Of a stretch of 64,000 nt of DNA, positions 35,515-47,143 are shown piece by piece. Below the pieces are notes generated by a model. It saw only the letters and a list, made by a program, of their open reading frames with translations. It did not search any database and had not been told where the DNA came from. The first letter of the stretch is position 1; every line of letters begins with the position of its first letter. The position numbers and the translations under genes were made by a program. Source of the stretch: Apium graveolens (lineage: Eukaryota > Streptophyta > Magnoliopsida > Apiales > Apiaceae); NCBI RefSeq assembly GCF_009905375.1, contig NC_133647.1, forward strand, positions 74,466,671-74,530,670, given 5' to 3'.

Positions 35515-36773
35515 ACTCGCACAGCTGAACAACTGATGGAGTTCACTCACGTGTCAGCAGTTGTTCACATAGTGATAGTTGTACAAGTATCCTTAGACTT
35601 GAGGTTATCATAGTCATCTTGTGTACACTGAACTATGCTTTGGTTTAGTTCTTAGTCTCCAAGTTCAATTATTAGGGCTCTACTGGGTATAGGAATTTGT
35701 ACACGAAGATAGTGTATGATCAATAAAGGATCTACCCCTTCCAGTGAAGGAAGCGAATGTTCAAGGCTGATCCACTTATGCTAGTTCAGGAATCTTTGGC
35801 CAGAGTAAATGAAATTAGAAAGGAGTTTCTAATTTGCATAGAACTAAGCATAGTAAATGGTAAGCAAGTGATTAAATTAGATAGGCTTGACATGAGATCC
35901 ATGCCTTGTATTTAATCGAGACATTGTAGGGTAGAAGGAGTTTATTGTACGGTAACTATTCACTGAATAGGTTCTTCGTATTCTAAGCAGTGAATTCATA
36001 TTATCCGGATAGTCGCGATATGCTGAGAAGTATCCCTCACGATGTAGAATAAATGTAATTAATTAATTAATCATATTTAATAAATTAGAGAATTTATATA
36101 AATAATGATAAAATAGTTTTATTATTATTTATTTCTACTACCGGCTTAATATTGAACCTACAGGGTCACACCATAAAAAGAGAATGATTTAATGGTGGAG
36201 GAATTAATTAATAATGGCTAATAATTATTTATTTATGAAATAAATAATTAATTGGCAAATTTAATAATTGATTAAATGAGATTTAATTGATTATAAATTA
36301 ATTAAGAAAAGTTCTTAATATTATTAATTAAAGGATTTAATTTTTGGAAATTAAATCAAGAGAGAGAATTATTTCTAAAGTGTTTAGAAAAAGGATTAAT
36401 AATTAAAAGGTGTTTTAATTATTAATGAAAATAATAAATGGGATAATAATAATATTTATGGGAAAATTTCACCTGAAAATTTTGCCTATAAATATACTAT
36501 TATAAACCCTATTTTTATTCTAACCCCAAAATTTTATAAAATCTAATTCTCTCCACCTCCTCCTCCTCCTTAACGTCGTTTTCTTGGTGGATACCGGTGG
36601 AGTGCTTCACGTTTGAGGAGCAGCTGCTAATGATCTCCGATCGTTGCTCTTGGATCACATATTAAAGGTTAGTAATCGATCCCTATGTTTTTACCACGAT
36701 TTATATGCTTTTATTTGGATTTTATATGTGTAAAAGTGTTTTACCATGCCCCCGCTGCGATTAAAATCCAACA
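35515..36773 (+). repeat. C2 3' LTR, right part
   Basis: Continuation of 22425-22817 after T2, ending CCAACA next to TSD ATTGA. TATA box TATAAATA at 36487-36494. About 25 differences from the 5' LTR by eye. Confidence 0.93.
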
Positions 36774-36778
36774 ATTGA

Positions 36779-37031
36779 CTGGACCAAATAGATCAACATG
36801 CAGTAGGTGATAAGGCTCAAGAATTGATGACTTAGTTTTGCTCTTGAAAGAAGATTTTCTTTGTTTTGCCTTTTGACAACAAATGCCATCAAGAGCAAAT
36901 ACTGACTTTGGCAGTCCTCTCACAAGATCTTTCTTTACAAGCTCATTTATGTTGTTGAAGTTTAAATGAGAGAGTCTTTTGTGCCAATTCTAGCTTTCTT
37001 CAATTGATGCTCTATTCAACAGACAGATTGC
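36779..37031 (-). pseudogene. pol: C1 pol: GAG-pre-integrase and integrase N-terminus
   Basis: The minus strand reads NWHKRLSHLNFNNINEL, then KKDLVRGLPKSVFALDG, CCQKAKQRKSS and EPYHLLHVDLFGPVN. This is the Copia HHCC zinc region followed by the first beta strand before the catalytic core. The usual CDSCQKAK is contracted to ICCQKAK, so the zinc site is damaged. It sits between C2 on its 3' side and solo LTR B on its 5' side. Its continuation VMSIAKKKYAM is at 16046 and below. Confidence 0.88.
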
Positions 37032-37287
37032 AGAACTGTAACACCCCCAAATCCGGGGTCGGGGATCCGGGTTGTCACGAGTTCCATTTCTCTTAATAAC
37101 ATCCAATCTTAATAATTAATCAACTACTCTGTACTGTGACCCCACAATAAACACACACACCACACGTTATAGTCTCAGAGATGAACATCTAAAAATAATC
37201 ACAAGTCATTTTATTCCACAATTATCTGCCAATACACCTTAAAAGGTTTTCTGAATAAATTTATATTTTCTTTGCCATTAATACAAT

Positions 37288-37434
37288 TCATAAATATACA
37301 TAAATCTGGTACATCAAAAGTTGAAAGCCTAGCCTATTGGTAGCTCCTACCTCAGCTACAACGACATCAACGCCTATAGGAAACTGCGGAACGTTTCCTA
37401 TCCGCTCGCGAATTGGGAGCTTGGTCCTGTTCAT
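37288..37434 (-). CDS. LTR B leader mini-ORF (48 codons)
   Basis: The ATG is 10 nt downstream of the putative acceptor. It contains RIGNVPQFPIGVDVVVAEVG, matching the LTR A mini-ORF (RVGSVPRLPV.DVVVA...EV), and then runs on past the point where the A copy stops. The frame is also open upstream through the acceptor. Function unknown. Confidence 0.4.
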   Translation of the reverse strand: MNRTKLPIRERIGNVPQFPIGVDVVVAEVGATNRLGFQLLMYQIYVYL

Positions 37435-37443
37435 CTTGTCTAT

Positions 37444-39540
37444 CTGATGTTGTGTGATGAAAGAAGAAAGCAAGGGTGAGCAGCAAGCCCACCAAAATAA
37501 TATGCATAATGATTAACAATATATGAGCCTTCTCATAGTACTCATGAAAGTCTTGGTCAAAAGAAATGAACCAAGTTGATATCTTAATGCGATGAAGTCG
37601 CAAAATATTCAGTATATATACATATATACTTTTTAAAAACTTGGAAGTCCTCTTCCATGCATAATATACACAGAGTTCCAGTTTATAACTGTATAAAAAT
37701 ATCGTTGCAAGGTGATCTCATATATCTAACCTTGTCTCAACGTTTTTGTGAAAATCTTTATCATGCATAAGATAATCATTAACCAGATATAAGTTGAAAA
37801 GATGAAGTTACAAGATACTTCAATATACTTATATCTTTTCCGAATACTACTTGAACTACCACCGTTCAAGTTATAATTAGTTTCAAAAGTTCATCACATA
37901 GATGAGACTACAAGACAAGATTTGAATAGATTCAATCTTTGAATATCATTATAAATAATGAAGTTACGAGATACTTCATTAAGTCCCGATATATATATAC
38001 ACCTATATATATATACATTTCATACACTCCTTGAAAGCCTCTGTTATGAAAATTATAAACAGAGTTGCAATATCCAATGAATTTGGAAAGGAGAAAACCT
38101 TGGCATAAACCTGATATCTTGCTGATCAGGCAAAGATACCAATAAGTAACTTTTTCTACTAGTAGATGGGCGAATTCCCCACTGGTCATCACCCTGGTCG
38201 CAATAGGACCTTATGCTGGACTGCCACTCAGCCACTTACGCATTTGATGGACTCCCACTGAGCCACTTACACTTTCATGGACGCCCACTGAGCCCATGTT
38301 GCTTATGCCGACTCAATAGATGGACTTACTTCCCGAACCTTGGGTAAGTAATCAATTCATTTATCAAAACAGCAACCTCGTTGTGAATATAAAATACCCC
38401 ACAGAGCCGGATCCCTCAGGTTTTGAGCGAGTATTTAAATCCCCTTTAAAAGGAAGATCTTAAATATAAAAATGAGTTTTGGGATCCGCTCTAACTTTTA
38501 AAAATCATTTTGAAGACTCGAAAACACTTTAAAGAGTGTTTGGAGTAATGCTGATTTAATGAAGTAAATCAGTCCCAATATATTTAGAAAATATCTGAAT
38601 ATTATTATTTAAATAATATTCCCATAAAGAATAATCTTTATACAAATAATTGAAGTAGAAGTTGTAAGACTTATACTTGAAATGAGTATTAAATAACCAA
38701 AGATATACCTATACGAAAGTACTATCTTTATTTGAATAATCAAAAGTGAGTTTGATTATCGACACCTTATTCTTTAATAAAATAAAGAATATATCTCAGC
38801 AAATAATCGGAGTCATAGATCCTCAAATGAATATTCAAATAATATTCAATAAATAAAATAAGCTGAGTCATAAGCCCTCGAATGAATATTCGAAATAATA
38901 TTCAATAATAAAATAAAGGAGTCATAAGTCCTCGGATGAATATTCGAAATAATATTCAGTAATAAAATAAAGGAGTCATAAGTCCTCGGATGAATATTCG
39001 AAATAATATTCAATAATAAAATAAAGGAGTCATAAGTCCTCGGATGAATATTCAAAATAATATTCAATAATAAAATAAAGGAGTCATAAGTCCTCAGATG
39101 AATATTCGAAATAATATTCAATAATAAAATAAAGGAGTCATAAGTCCTCGGATGAATATTCGAAATAATATTCAATAATAAAATAAAGTTATCGAATAAA
39201 CCTTATTCGATTAATAGTTTTGAAAATTATAACCATATATATAATTATATATATATATAATCTACTCGGGATCCTCGACTCCCGGTTTCTGAAAATGTTT
39301 TCACCTTTGGGTCCCTATACTAAGGGTATATGCAAACTACCGCTATTCTCTAGCATAGGTATTATCAACTGAACCAACAGATATATATGGCAAGAATACG
39401 AAACAGGCATGCATATATATACCATATCAGCATGCTTCAATATATCGCAAAATTTGCTAATTAACCAACATGCATCTATCACAAGATAATGCATATACAT
39501 ATATACATCACAACAACAGTATAACGGGTAGAAAACTTGC
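37444..39540 (-). other. putative GC-AG intron in LTR B
   Basis: Minus-strand donor CACTCAG|GCAAGTTTTC at 39541/39540. Acceptor CTTTCATCACACAACATCAG ends at 37444 (2,097 nt). The box TTGCTGCTCACCCTTGC lies about 30 nt before the acceptor. Confidence 0.45.
38807..39187. repeat. 54-bp minisatellite in LTR B
   Basis: Seven head-to-tail units with core GAGTCATAAGTCCTCGGATG followed by an AATATTC-rich half. The last five are near-identical and the first two are diverged. LTR A has only two units at about 2110-2220. The 109-residue minus-strand frame here is just the translated repeat (18-residue period) and is not a gene. Confidence 0.92.
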
Positions 39541-40375
39541 CTGAGTGCTCCCGGATAGACTTAAGCTTAGAGTGGGTCCCGATAACCTATGAACAACAAC
39601 ATAAGTCGGAATTAGACCCCGGTCACTTAAGAAAATAGACTTTAACCATTTAGAGTCCTAATGTTCGCTTTCGCGCTTAACGATTTGCGTTAATCGCTCG
39701 CGTACCCTCGGCTCCACAAATTTTAATAAATTAACCGTTATGAATTTTAAGGCGACTCTTTCGTGAGTACTTTACTAACTTCCTAATCCACCTTACATAA
39801 TTGTTTCATACTTCAATTAGTCCTTTAAGGTCTTTAACCTATGTTTCAAAGTAAGGCGAGGGGTAAGGGTTCGTTCGCGAAACATCGTTACTTAAAACGG
39901 CCGTTTCTCCTAAACCGTTCATCGGAATCAAACAAACTACATATCAAAACGAAGCTCGTAACATGAACTATCTAAATATGGCAATGGTCATAATCTAAAA
40001 GGGAGTTCTCGGGTCCAAATGTTATGAACAAAAGCAGTCTAAAGTAAATCGGACATTACGACGGCTATGTTTACGCGATTTCCCAAATTTAAACCAACTC
40101 AAAACAACCACAATTCAACCCCAATTCACAACCCAATCCAAACTACATCCAAAATACATTACAACAACCCCAAACCAACTCATTATAATCCATTTACTTA
40201 CTCCTAAAACTTGAATTTAAACTATACTATAATCTTTAACCGAATCTTAAGATTTCAACAAATCAATCACCACCATTCCAACCCAAACTCTTAAACAAAC
40301 AAGTTTCATGCTTCACATATACTATACTACTCATAACCATTCCTAAATACTCAAAACTAAAGCTAGGGTTTGGAG

Positions 40376-40381
40376 TTTATA
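40376..40381 (-). promoter_or_regulatory. candidate LTR B TATA box
   Basis: The minus strand reads AAGGTATAAACTCC about 840 nt upstream of the GC donor. LTR A has AAGGTATACC at the same place (3443-3446) and T3 has AAGGTATAAG (50164-50170). The shared AAGGTATA box is the best promoter candidate for this LTR group. Confidence 0.35.
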
Positions 40382-41346
40382 CCTTCCTTGAAGCTTTTAA
40401 TCCATGAAAGATCCTTGGAATGCCCATGGAAGCCTTGATCTATGCTTAAGCTACCTTGTCCTTACAAATAAAATCAAGAATAAAAAATTTGTTCTTGAAA
40501 GTTACTATTCACCCTAAACTTTTAGGAATTGATTAACTAGGTAAACATTGGATTCTTGGATCCAAACTTATAGCATAACTAAGTTATGAATTATGGAAGC
40601 TAAAGAAACAAACCTTATAATTTTTGAAGGTGTGTAGCTTGAGTTTTTGAAAAACTCCTCCTTGTTTTTCTTTCAAAAGCTGAGAGCAAGATGATGAAGA
40701 TGAAAAAAATTTTGTGTTTTGCTTTGATTTGTTTTGGTTGGTTGTTTTTAGCTTGCTTTTGGTTAATTACCTCTTTAACCATCAACTTTGTGTGGTTCTA
40801 AATCAACCACACCTCCTTCCCCCTCATGTCATGCTTATGTCACATTTGTTATGTCATCATCCCTTACTTGCCCTCTTCTCATTGGTTGGGTGACATCATC
40901 CCCTCTAATCTCTTTGATTAGCTTCCTAATTGTTTGCCTAATGACCGCTGATCTGTTATACGGTTCGCTTAACTTTCATTTTCGTTTATCGTTTGAGGGA
41001 TCATACCCGGGATCTTATTACTTGGGTTTCCTTAACCTTTCTCAATACATTATATTCCTTTTATGATCCTCTCTTATAATCCTTTAATTTAAATCCTTTT
41101 TATCCTGTTACCTTATACTCAATTCTTTCCGTATCTAGTGGATTTCCGGGAAAAATCAAAGTGTTCGGAATTGGATTCTGACGATCTTTACATACACTTA
41201 TATACCACATAGAGTACTAATAATATCCCAGAAGACCAATAACAGAACCCCTACATAGTGTGGCATGAAAAGTTTTCTCATTCAGCAAAACACTATTCAT
41301 AAGGGTTTCAAAAATTTCCAAAAAAATTGGGGGTTATTACAAGAAC

Positions 41347-41716
41347 TATCAGTACTTGTTGAAAGTATGGCTTCATAAATGTTACCATGCCTGTACCCTT
41401 TCAGAACCACTTTACCTGTTGAACTGCTTACAACTTCACAGTGTTTTTCAAAGAAATCCACATGATAACCTATGTCACAGATTTGACTCACACTCAGTAG
41501 ATTTTGTTTAAGTCCTGAGACAAGAGCTACTGTTTTAATGATGACATTCCCAAGATTGATATTTCCATATCCCAGAGTTTTTCCCATGTTGCCATCTCCA
41601 TAAGGAACTTCTGGGCCAGCTTTCTCCACAAACTCTGAGAGCAAGGCTTTATTTCCAGTCATATGTCCAGAACATCCACTATCCAGTACTTGGATGTTTT
41701 TCCTGTTGCCCTGCAA
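41347..41716 (-). pseudogene. pol: C1 protease
   Basis: The minus strand reads VLDSGCSGHMTGNK (catalytic DSG), then YGDGNMGKTLGYGNI, a QNLLSVSQICD segment and KVVLKGYRHGNIYEA. This is the Copia aspartic protease running into the linker before integrase. The frame is intact here but cut by LTR B at 41341. It is separated from gag by stops between 41717 and 41830. Confidence 0.9.
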
Positions 41717-41830
41717 TCACAAAGACCACTAATGGTTAGTTTTAAGGACCCAGACTTGCTTGGATCCTTTGGCCTTTTTAAGTTTGTTAGCATTTGCAGC
41801 GGATTTAATATCAGAGTTTATGCCAACATG

Positions 41831-44056
41831 CTATTTATCAGAACTTATATCAGACTTTGCATCAGACTTTACACTAGAAGGAATTAAAGAAACTTTCTTC
41901 AAAGAAGGTTTTATTTGATAATAATCATTGTACAAACTATGATATTCCTTACAAGTATAAATGGAATACCATAAACTACCATAATGAAAACAAGGATTTT
42001 GTGGCTTAAACCTAAAAGACTGACTCTTAATTCCTGACATAGGAGGTAAAGAGTTTATATTCTTATTCTTCCTGCAAAAAGAAGCAAGATGGTTAGAGTT
42101 TCCACAGCTATAACATTTCTTTCTAGGAGCATTAGGGATAAGCATATAATTATTGCTTTTATTCACACCTTCCTTTCCATTCCTATTTTTCCTAGCTGCC
42201 TTAACCTTGTTGTCATTCCTTATTTCTTTCAGCTTATGCTTAAGCTGCTTCTTTGTCATTAAGCCTATGTTGACTTCAGCTAGTTTATCCTGTTCTAATT
42301 TGTCAGAAGTTGACTTCTCCTTAACTTCTGTCACTGACTCTTTCATGTTTTCAGAATCAGACTTTATAGTTTTAGCTACAAACTTAACAGGATTTACCTT
42401 TGGCTTAACAGTTTGTTTAACAACAATTGGCTCAATTTGTTCAGTTCCTTTTTCACTTTTATCATCTCCATAACCAAAGCCCTTTTTCCAGTTTCCACTA
42501 CTTAATAAATTCCGAGTTGTTCTTCTAGAGTTATTCCAAGTCCTGATAATCTCTTTTTCTTTTTCTAACTCGGTTTTTAGAGATTTATTCAATTTTAGCA
42601 ATTCATCTCTAACATAGAAAGCATCATTTCTTTCTTTCTGAGTTTGATGGAACATAACTAACTCTTTTTCTAAATAATCATTCCTTTTCTTAAAAGCAAG
42701 ATTTTCAAAAGTTAATCTTTCACATGTTAAAGTTTGATCTCTGTAGCTAATAAACATGGTTTTAAGATATAATCTCAACTCAGTAATATCATCAGTATGA
42801 AAGGCATAAGTTGTTTGAGGTACCTTTAACTCAGTAGTTTCAGGACTGCTATCAGCATTTGCCATCAAGGCATAGTTCTCCTCATCTTCAGAATCTGAAG
42901 TGTCTGTCCAGCTTTTCTTCTTTGTGACAAGTGCTTTGCCTTTGTCACTTTTTCCTTTCTTGCAGTCAGGAGATATGTGGCCTTTCTCACAACAATTGTA
43001 ACATTTGACATTTGAGTAATCTCCTATGTCAGACTTTCCTCCTCTACCTTCAGATTTTCTGAAACCCTTCTTATCAGTACTTCCACCTTTCTTGAAAAAA
43101 TTCTTTCCCCTTCTGAATTTCCTGTAGGCTATCTTTGTGATACCCTTCACCATAAGAGCACACAATTTCATCATCTCTTCATCAGCATCTATTTCAGGTA
43201 AACTTTCAGTTTCTGAATCATCATCATCAGAACTTGATGATTCTGAATCAGACTTTATGATGAGAGCTTTTCCTTTGCCTTTCTTTGAGACAGCCACTTT
43301 GGGGATTTCCTCCTCAGCCTTAAGAGTAACTGTCCTTGAATTCATCCCATGTCTCTTGCTTCTTTGATCCATCTCAAGTTCATAAGTCTTGAGCATACCA
43401 TATATTTCATCAAGAGTGGTTTCATCAAGAGCATAGTTGTCTCTTATAATTGTATCCTTCAAATCCCAACTTTCAGGATTTGAATCTTCAAGACCATATT
43501 CCTTGTCCACGAGTGACAGATCATTCAAGAGTTTGACAAACCTGTCATATAAGTCAGTTAATGACTCATCACTTTTTGAGTCAAAGTGCTCATACTCTTG
43601 AGTGAGTATAGTCCTCCTGTTCTTCTTGATTGCACTTGTTCCCTGGCATCTTGTCTCCAAAGAATCCCATATCTCCTTTGCAATCTTGCAATAAATTACC
43701 CTATTTGACATGACATTATCAATAAGACTATGCAGCAAATGTCTTATCTTTGCATCCTTGGCAATGGATGAGATATCTTCAGCTGTATACTCACTTTTCT
43801 CCTTTGGTATGGTCTTTGCTGGCTGATCTGCAACTACAACAGAGAGCTTGGTTAGCTTATGCGGTCCTTCATTAATTCTGTCAAGGTATTCTGGATCAGT
43901 AGCTTCCAAAAATATAGCCATCTTCACTTTCTATATGGGGTACTCGGAAGGTCTCAGTATGGGAACCTTAATAGTCTCATATCGACTGTGGATTTGAGTC
44001 TTTTGAGTTTCTTCAATTTTGGCGGGCTTGGTCGGATTTTCTGCTTCTTCAGACAT
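41831..44056 (-). pseudogene. gag: C1 gag
   Basis: The start is the ATG at 44056 (SEEAENPTKPAK..). One in-frame TAG at 43933-43931 replaces the Trp of an EYPIWKVKM-type motif. The rest (43927-41831, about 698 codons) is open. The order is a UBN2-like Copia gag domain (IRHLLHSLIDNVMS, IAKEIWDSLETRCQG, LTDLYDRFVKLL), an acidic Ser/Asp stretch, zinc knuckle CYNCCEKGHISPDC, a long Leu/Lys/Glu coiled coil, a Lys-rich region and a second zinc finger-like CYSCGNSNHLASFC. Two knuckles with a long coiled coil fit SIRE-type gag. Apart from one nonsense codon it could be nearly functional. Confidence 0.9.
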
Positions 44057-44096
44057 GATTGTTTTGGATCTTTACTCTATGTGTGTTAACAGATAG

Positions 44097-44108
44097 GCTC
44101 TGATACCA
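44097..44108 (-). other. C1 primer-binding site
   Basis: The minus strand reads TGGTATCAGAGC two bases after the 5' LTR, a perfect initiator-Met tRNA PBS. Confidence 0.92.
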
Positions 44109-44110
44109 CT

Positions 44111-44704
44111 TATTAGGTCACACAACACTGTAGAAGGGGTTTGAATACAGTGTAGAATATAATCAAATCGATTTCGAACACAAGTAACAGTAAACAGATA
44201 TATTCGATATAATAAACTCTGTTACAATGGAACTGTTCTCTCTCAGTGATGAACAAATATCACGAGAGCTGCTAGGTTACAAAATATGAACTTCTCGATA
44301 ATGATAAAATATATAGTGTAAACCTATGTCTATGTTTATATAGTATACAGTTACAAGATAACTTCTAATTGATATGGAATATAATTATGTCTCCTAAAAT
44401 ATATCAATCAGATATCTTATACAATTATTTCAGTCCTCTAACTCTTTCCAGCATATCTTCTTTTTGTATTAGTCTCGATCTTCTTTCCTGTAAATCAGCT
44501 TCCTTCCTTAACTGTTAGTCCTCCCATACTTAAGTTCTGATATCCATCTTCTGATATTATCTTCTGATAATCTAAGTCCTGATATCCTTAAGTTATGACT
44601 TCCAGTAAGTACTGATTCCAGTAAGTACTGATATTTCCTGTTTGTTAAGATCTGAAAACTAAACATGAAACATATTATACATGACATCTCAAATATATCT
44701 AACA
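44111..44704 (-). repeat. C1 5' LTR
   Basis: 594 bp. The inner end has mutated from TGTTAG to TATTAG and the outer end is intact CTAACA. On the minus strand a TATATAAA box lies near 44336-44343. TSD TGGTG follows at 44705-44709. Confidence 0.92.
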
Positions 44705-44709
44705 TGGTG

Positions 44710-45870
44710 GTTGCACATACCAAACCTAGAACTTCTCAACTTGATACTAACAAGAAGGGGGAGAAAGGCTCAATTACCTCAGTTAGTCAAAGTGATACAA
44801 GTGAGGGGGAAACAGTATTGATGATAAATGTCAACAAGGTAATTGTTCCAGAAATCACCTTCATTAAGCCACCAGTGATGGACAACATAGATTTTATCAA
44901 TCTCAAGGCATCTGAACTGAATGAAAAGTGGGAGGAGTTTGACAAGAAGATTGAGCAGAAATTTGGTCAAATAGAGAAAGCAGACAAAATCTTTCATCAC
45001 TTATCTCAAGTCATACAAATCTCAGCGCATGAAATGAGTCTGGATAATATGGAAAAAGGACAACCTTCATGTATAAAGTCTCCAAAATCCAACTTGGTTT
45101 TGAATCCCAAAAGAAATTATCCAAAGTCATTTGACAAAAACCCCTTGGATCTTATATTTGAGACTCCAAGGCCAGATGAAAAGAAGCTGTTTGCAAGGTC
45201 CATTGCATTCTTCAAGGGTCCAACTGACTCTGTACTAAAGAGAAGAATTTCTAAAATCTACAGGAATGTGAAAGAAATCTGTGTGGTGGCTGGACACCCT
45301 CAGTTTACAGAAGCTAAGAAAGAAGAAAAGGAGAGAATTAAACAAGAAAAGAAGCAAGCTGCTTTAGATGCTAAGAAGCTCAAATAAAAGAAAAATCAAG
45401 CTGCTATAGTAGCCAAGCTTCAAGCTGTGAAAACTGCAACTAAGATTTCGGAGAAGTAACATGTGATAGCTGAAGCTCAGGATCAAAAAATGCACAAGGA
45501 ACCTCAACAAACAAAGAATCCTAGATACAAAGTCAAGGACAAAAGAAGATTGAACTTCAATGATGATGAGATGGAAGATTACATTCCCAACCAGTCTACA
45601 TCTACAACTCAAACATCCAAGCCTTCGGTGTTGCAGGAGGAATTTAAGGTGGATCCTACAAGGAATTTTCATGGTGAGCCAATAGTTCCCAAAGATGAGC
45701 CAGTAGACTAGGATAGCTTGCCTCTTCCTGAGATCAATTTACCAATATTCAACAATTTAAAGAAGACAAAGACAAGAGCAATCAAGAAGGTCAAGCCCGT
45801 GAGACTCAAAACCAAAACCTTAACCAAAACTCAACCAACTGGTCAACAAGGGAGATCTTCTATATATTTG
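44710..45870 (+). pseudogene. level-0 Copia accessory ORF, 3' part
   Basis: It resumes the frame broken at 6738 with VAHTKPRTSQLDTNKKGEKG. It reads through a segment with DNIDFINLKASELNEKWEEF and KNPLDLIFETPRPDEKKLFA, then SVLKRRISKIYRNVKE, and ends in a Lys/Glu/Ala helix. It stops at 45387, with further stops at about 45459 and 45711. Recognisable tail sequence (PLPEINLPIFNNLKKTKTRA) reaches 45870, where the Athila LTR cuts in. The family is unrecognised. It is inferred to be the same class of downstream ORF that C1 carries. Confidence 0.55.
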
Positions 45871-45874
45871 TGAC

Positions 45875-46624
45875 TGATAAGTGGCATTTTATACCACTTA
45901 GAGCGTCTCATAACGGCTTGAATTGGTGTCTTAAACTCAAGTATTTTATGTATTTGACGCATTTTCTAGTATTTTTGCATTTCAGGGTATAACTTGCTTA
46001 GATAGGTGGTTTTCATCAAATAAAGCTTAAGGAAGTTCTTGGAATCAGTCTAGGGGTGATGAGCGAAGAAATCAGCAAAAACAGAAGCAAAATAAAGTAT
46101 TTTCCAGAAGGGTAGTACGCGACCGCGCGCCAGGAGCAGGCGATCGCGTGCCACCAAGCGGCCGCGTAGAGACAGCAGGCGACCGCGTGCATGCGGAATT
46201 TCAGAATCTGGATTTTATTAATTCGAGTACAATTGTGCTTCTGTTGGCGCTGGTTCTCTTGGGCTATTATATAAACCTTATGGGAAGACGTTTTATTTAT
46301 CAAGAGCAAGGGCAAGAAGATTGAGAAGACCGTTTTAGCACGCAACAACGAAGAAGAGGAAGAATATGTTTATCTTATGATTCTTTTAATTCGTTGTAAC
46401 AGTGGATGCTAGTTTTCTTTATGCTTTGAACCTTAATACTCTTGTGACGTACTTCATTATTCATTAAGTATTTTTCATCTTTATATCGTTATGTTATTAT
46501 CATGCTTTCATTGGAACCCGGGATGACGATGAGTTCAATTATGGGCTAATTGTTATCATGGGATTCTAGCGGATTTACTTATGGATTTCAATAATTAATT
46601 TGTTTCGATATCTTGGTGTGTGGT
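45875..46624 (+). repeat. Athila 5' LTR, left part
   Basis: It starts TGATAAGTGGCATT, contains a TATA box TATATAAA at 46268-46275, and is interrupted by T3 at 46625, with the TSD GTGGT of T3 at 46620-46624. It continues at 60630. GCGACCGCGTGC-type short GC repeats lie at 46110-46190. Confidence 0.88.
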
Positions 46625-47143
46625 TGTAACACCCCCAAATCCAAGGTCGTGAATTCGGGTTGTTACGATCACTTATTAATTAAATAATTCTCTTTTCACA
46701 ATATTACTCGACCTTTTATTCAGACTCACACACACACAGGTTATATGCTTGGAAACATTATTAAATAAATCATTTCCACTTATCTACCTGACGGGGCTGG
46801 CGCACAAAAAGCCTACGGAACTCACGAGCGTTCCTTACCCGCCTAAGGACAACAGTCCTGGTCTGATCCATGCTGGTAGTCTGTTGTGATATGATATATA
46901 AAAGCAAGGGTGAGCATTAAAGCTCAGCAAGGTATATATCCCCATAATTAAGTATGTAAGGATAAATAAAACCAATAATTATACTTTGTATCTCCAAAGC
47001 GTTCTGAAAGTTTATATGCTTATCAAATTTATAAAATTCTCAAAATCAACTACAATAGTATATCCACTGAATACTTGTATTCATCTCCTTCTCAAAATCA
47101 TTTTATACTCGTACTCATTTTATTTCAAAATCTCAAGATGTTC
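46625..47143 (-). repeat. 519-bp tandem duplication unit in T3 3' LTR
   Basis: Its sequence repeats at 47144-47661, differing only at the junction (GATGTTC|TGTAAC against GATGTTACTCG). It brings a second acceptor, mini-ORF and U5 hairpin into the LTR. The same duplication is in the 5' LTR at 56065-56583. Confidence 0.93.
46770..46871 (-). CDS. T3 LTR mini-ORF (33 codons)
   Basis: The ATG is 10 nt after the acceptor, and the ORF has the same length (33 codons) as the LTR A mini-ORF. It is basic, with RRVRNAREFRRLFVRQPRQV. Similarity to the A/B peptide is weak beyond the R-V-x-N core. Further copies lie at 47289-47390, 56210-56311 and 56729-56830. Function unknown. Confidence 0.35.
   Translation of the reverse strand: MDQTRTVVLRRVRNAREFRRLFVRQPRQVDKWK

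Larger units (their letters stand above)
16047..36773 (+). mobile_element. C2: Copia element nested in C1
   Basis: Plus-strand Copia element with 1,652-bp LTRs and TSD ATTGA at 16042-16046 and 36774-36778. The order is 5' LTR, PBS, a long leader of 1.9 kb, gag with zinc knuckle, protease, integrase, remnants of RT, PPT and 3' LTR. The 3' LTR is split by chromovirus T2 (22818-35509); rejoined, it is also exactly 1,652 bp. By eye the LTRs differ at about 35 sites (about 2%). Several deletions in pol remove the RT active site and RNase H. Confidence 0.94.
37037..41341 (-). repeat. solo LTR B (chromovirus A family)
   Basis: 4,305 bp with TG..CA ends and perfect TSD AGAAC at 37032-37036 and 41342-41346, with no interior. 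It is homologous to LTR A along its length but longer, mainly because of a 54-bp minisatellite at 38807-39187. On the minus strand it shows a TATAAA candidate at 40376-40381, a GC-type donor at 39541/39540, an acceptor at 37444, a mini-ORF at 37288-37434 and a U5 hairpin at 37037-37079. It splits C1 between protease and the integrase N-terminus. Confidence 0.95.
6739..44704 (-). mobile_element. C1: SIRE-like Copia element, hosting four later insertions
   Basis: This is a minus-strand Copia element bounded by 594-595 bp LTRs, with TSD TGGTG at 6734-6738 and 44705-44709. The order on the minus strand is 5' LTR (44704-44111), PBS, gag, protease, integrase, the start of RT, a non-pol downstream module, PPT and 3' LTR (7333-6739). 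It is interrupted by solo LTR B (37037-41341), Copia C2 (16047-36773, itself carrying T2) and a solo LTR (11535-14877). Removing them, with one TSD copy each, rejoins the pol reading order. The two LTRs differ at roughly 35-40 positions by eye (about 6%). Integrase before RT is the Copia order, and the coiled-coil ORF after pol fits the SIRE/Maximus lineage. RT is truncated, so the element is not autonomous. Confidence 0.92.

Noticed and set aside
38846..39175. 109-residue repetitive protein on the minus strand
   Set aside because: It is the translation of the 54-bp minisatellite, with an exact 18-residue period and no flanking coding signal.
38807..39187. CRISPR-like regular repeat array
   Set aside because: Units are head to tail with no unique spacers, and the sequence is a plant LTR.
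177..41341. LTR A and LTR B as the two LTRs of one 41-kb element
   Set aside because: B has its own TSD (AGAAC) on both sides and lies inside C1. A has its PBS on the left side, so its interior runs leftward off the window. They are separate insertions of one family.
42153..42473. Hydrophobic plus-strand ORFs opposite C1 gag (also 43137-43367, 8460-8780)
   Set aside because: They are antisense shadows of Lys/Glu/Ser-rich coding sequence.
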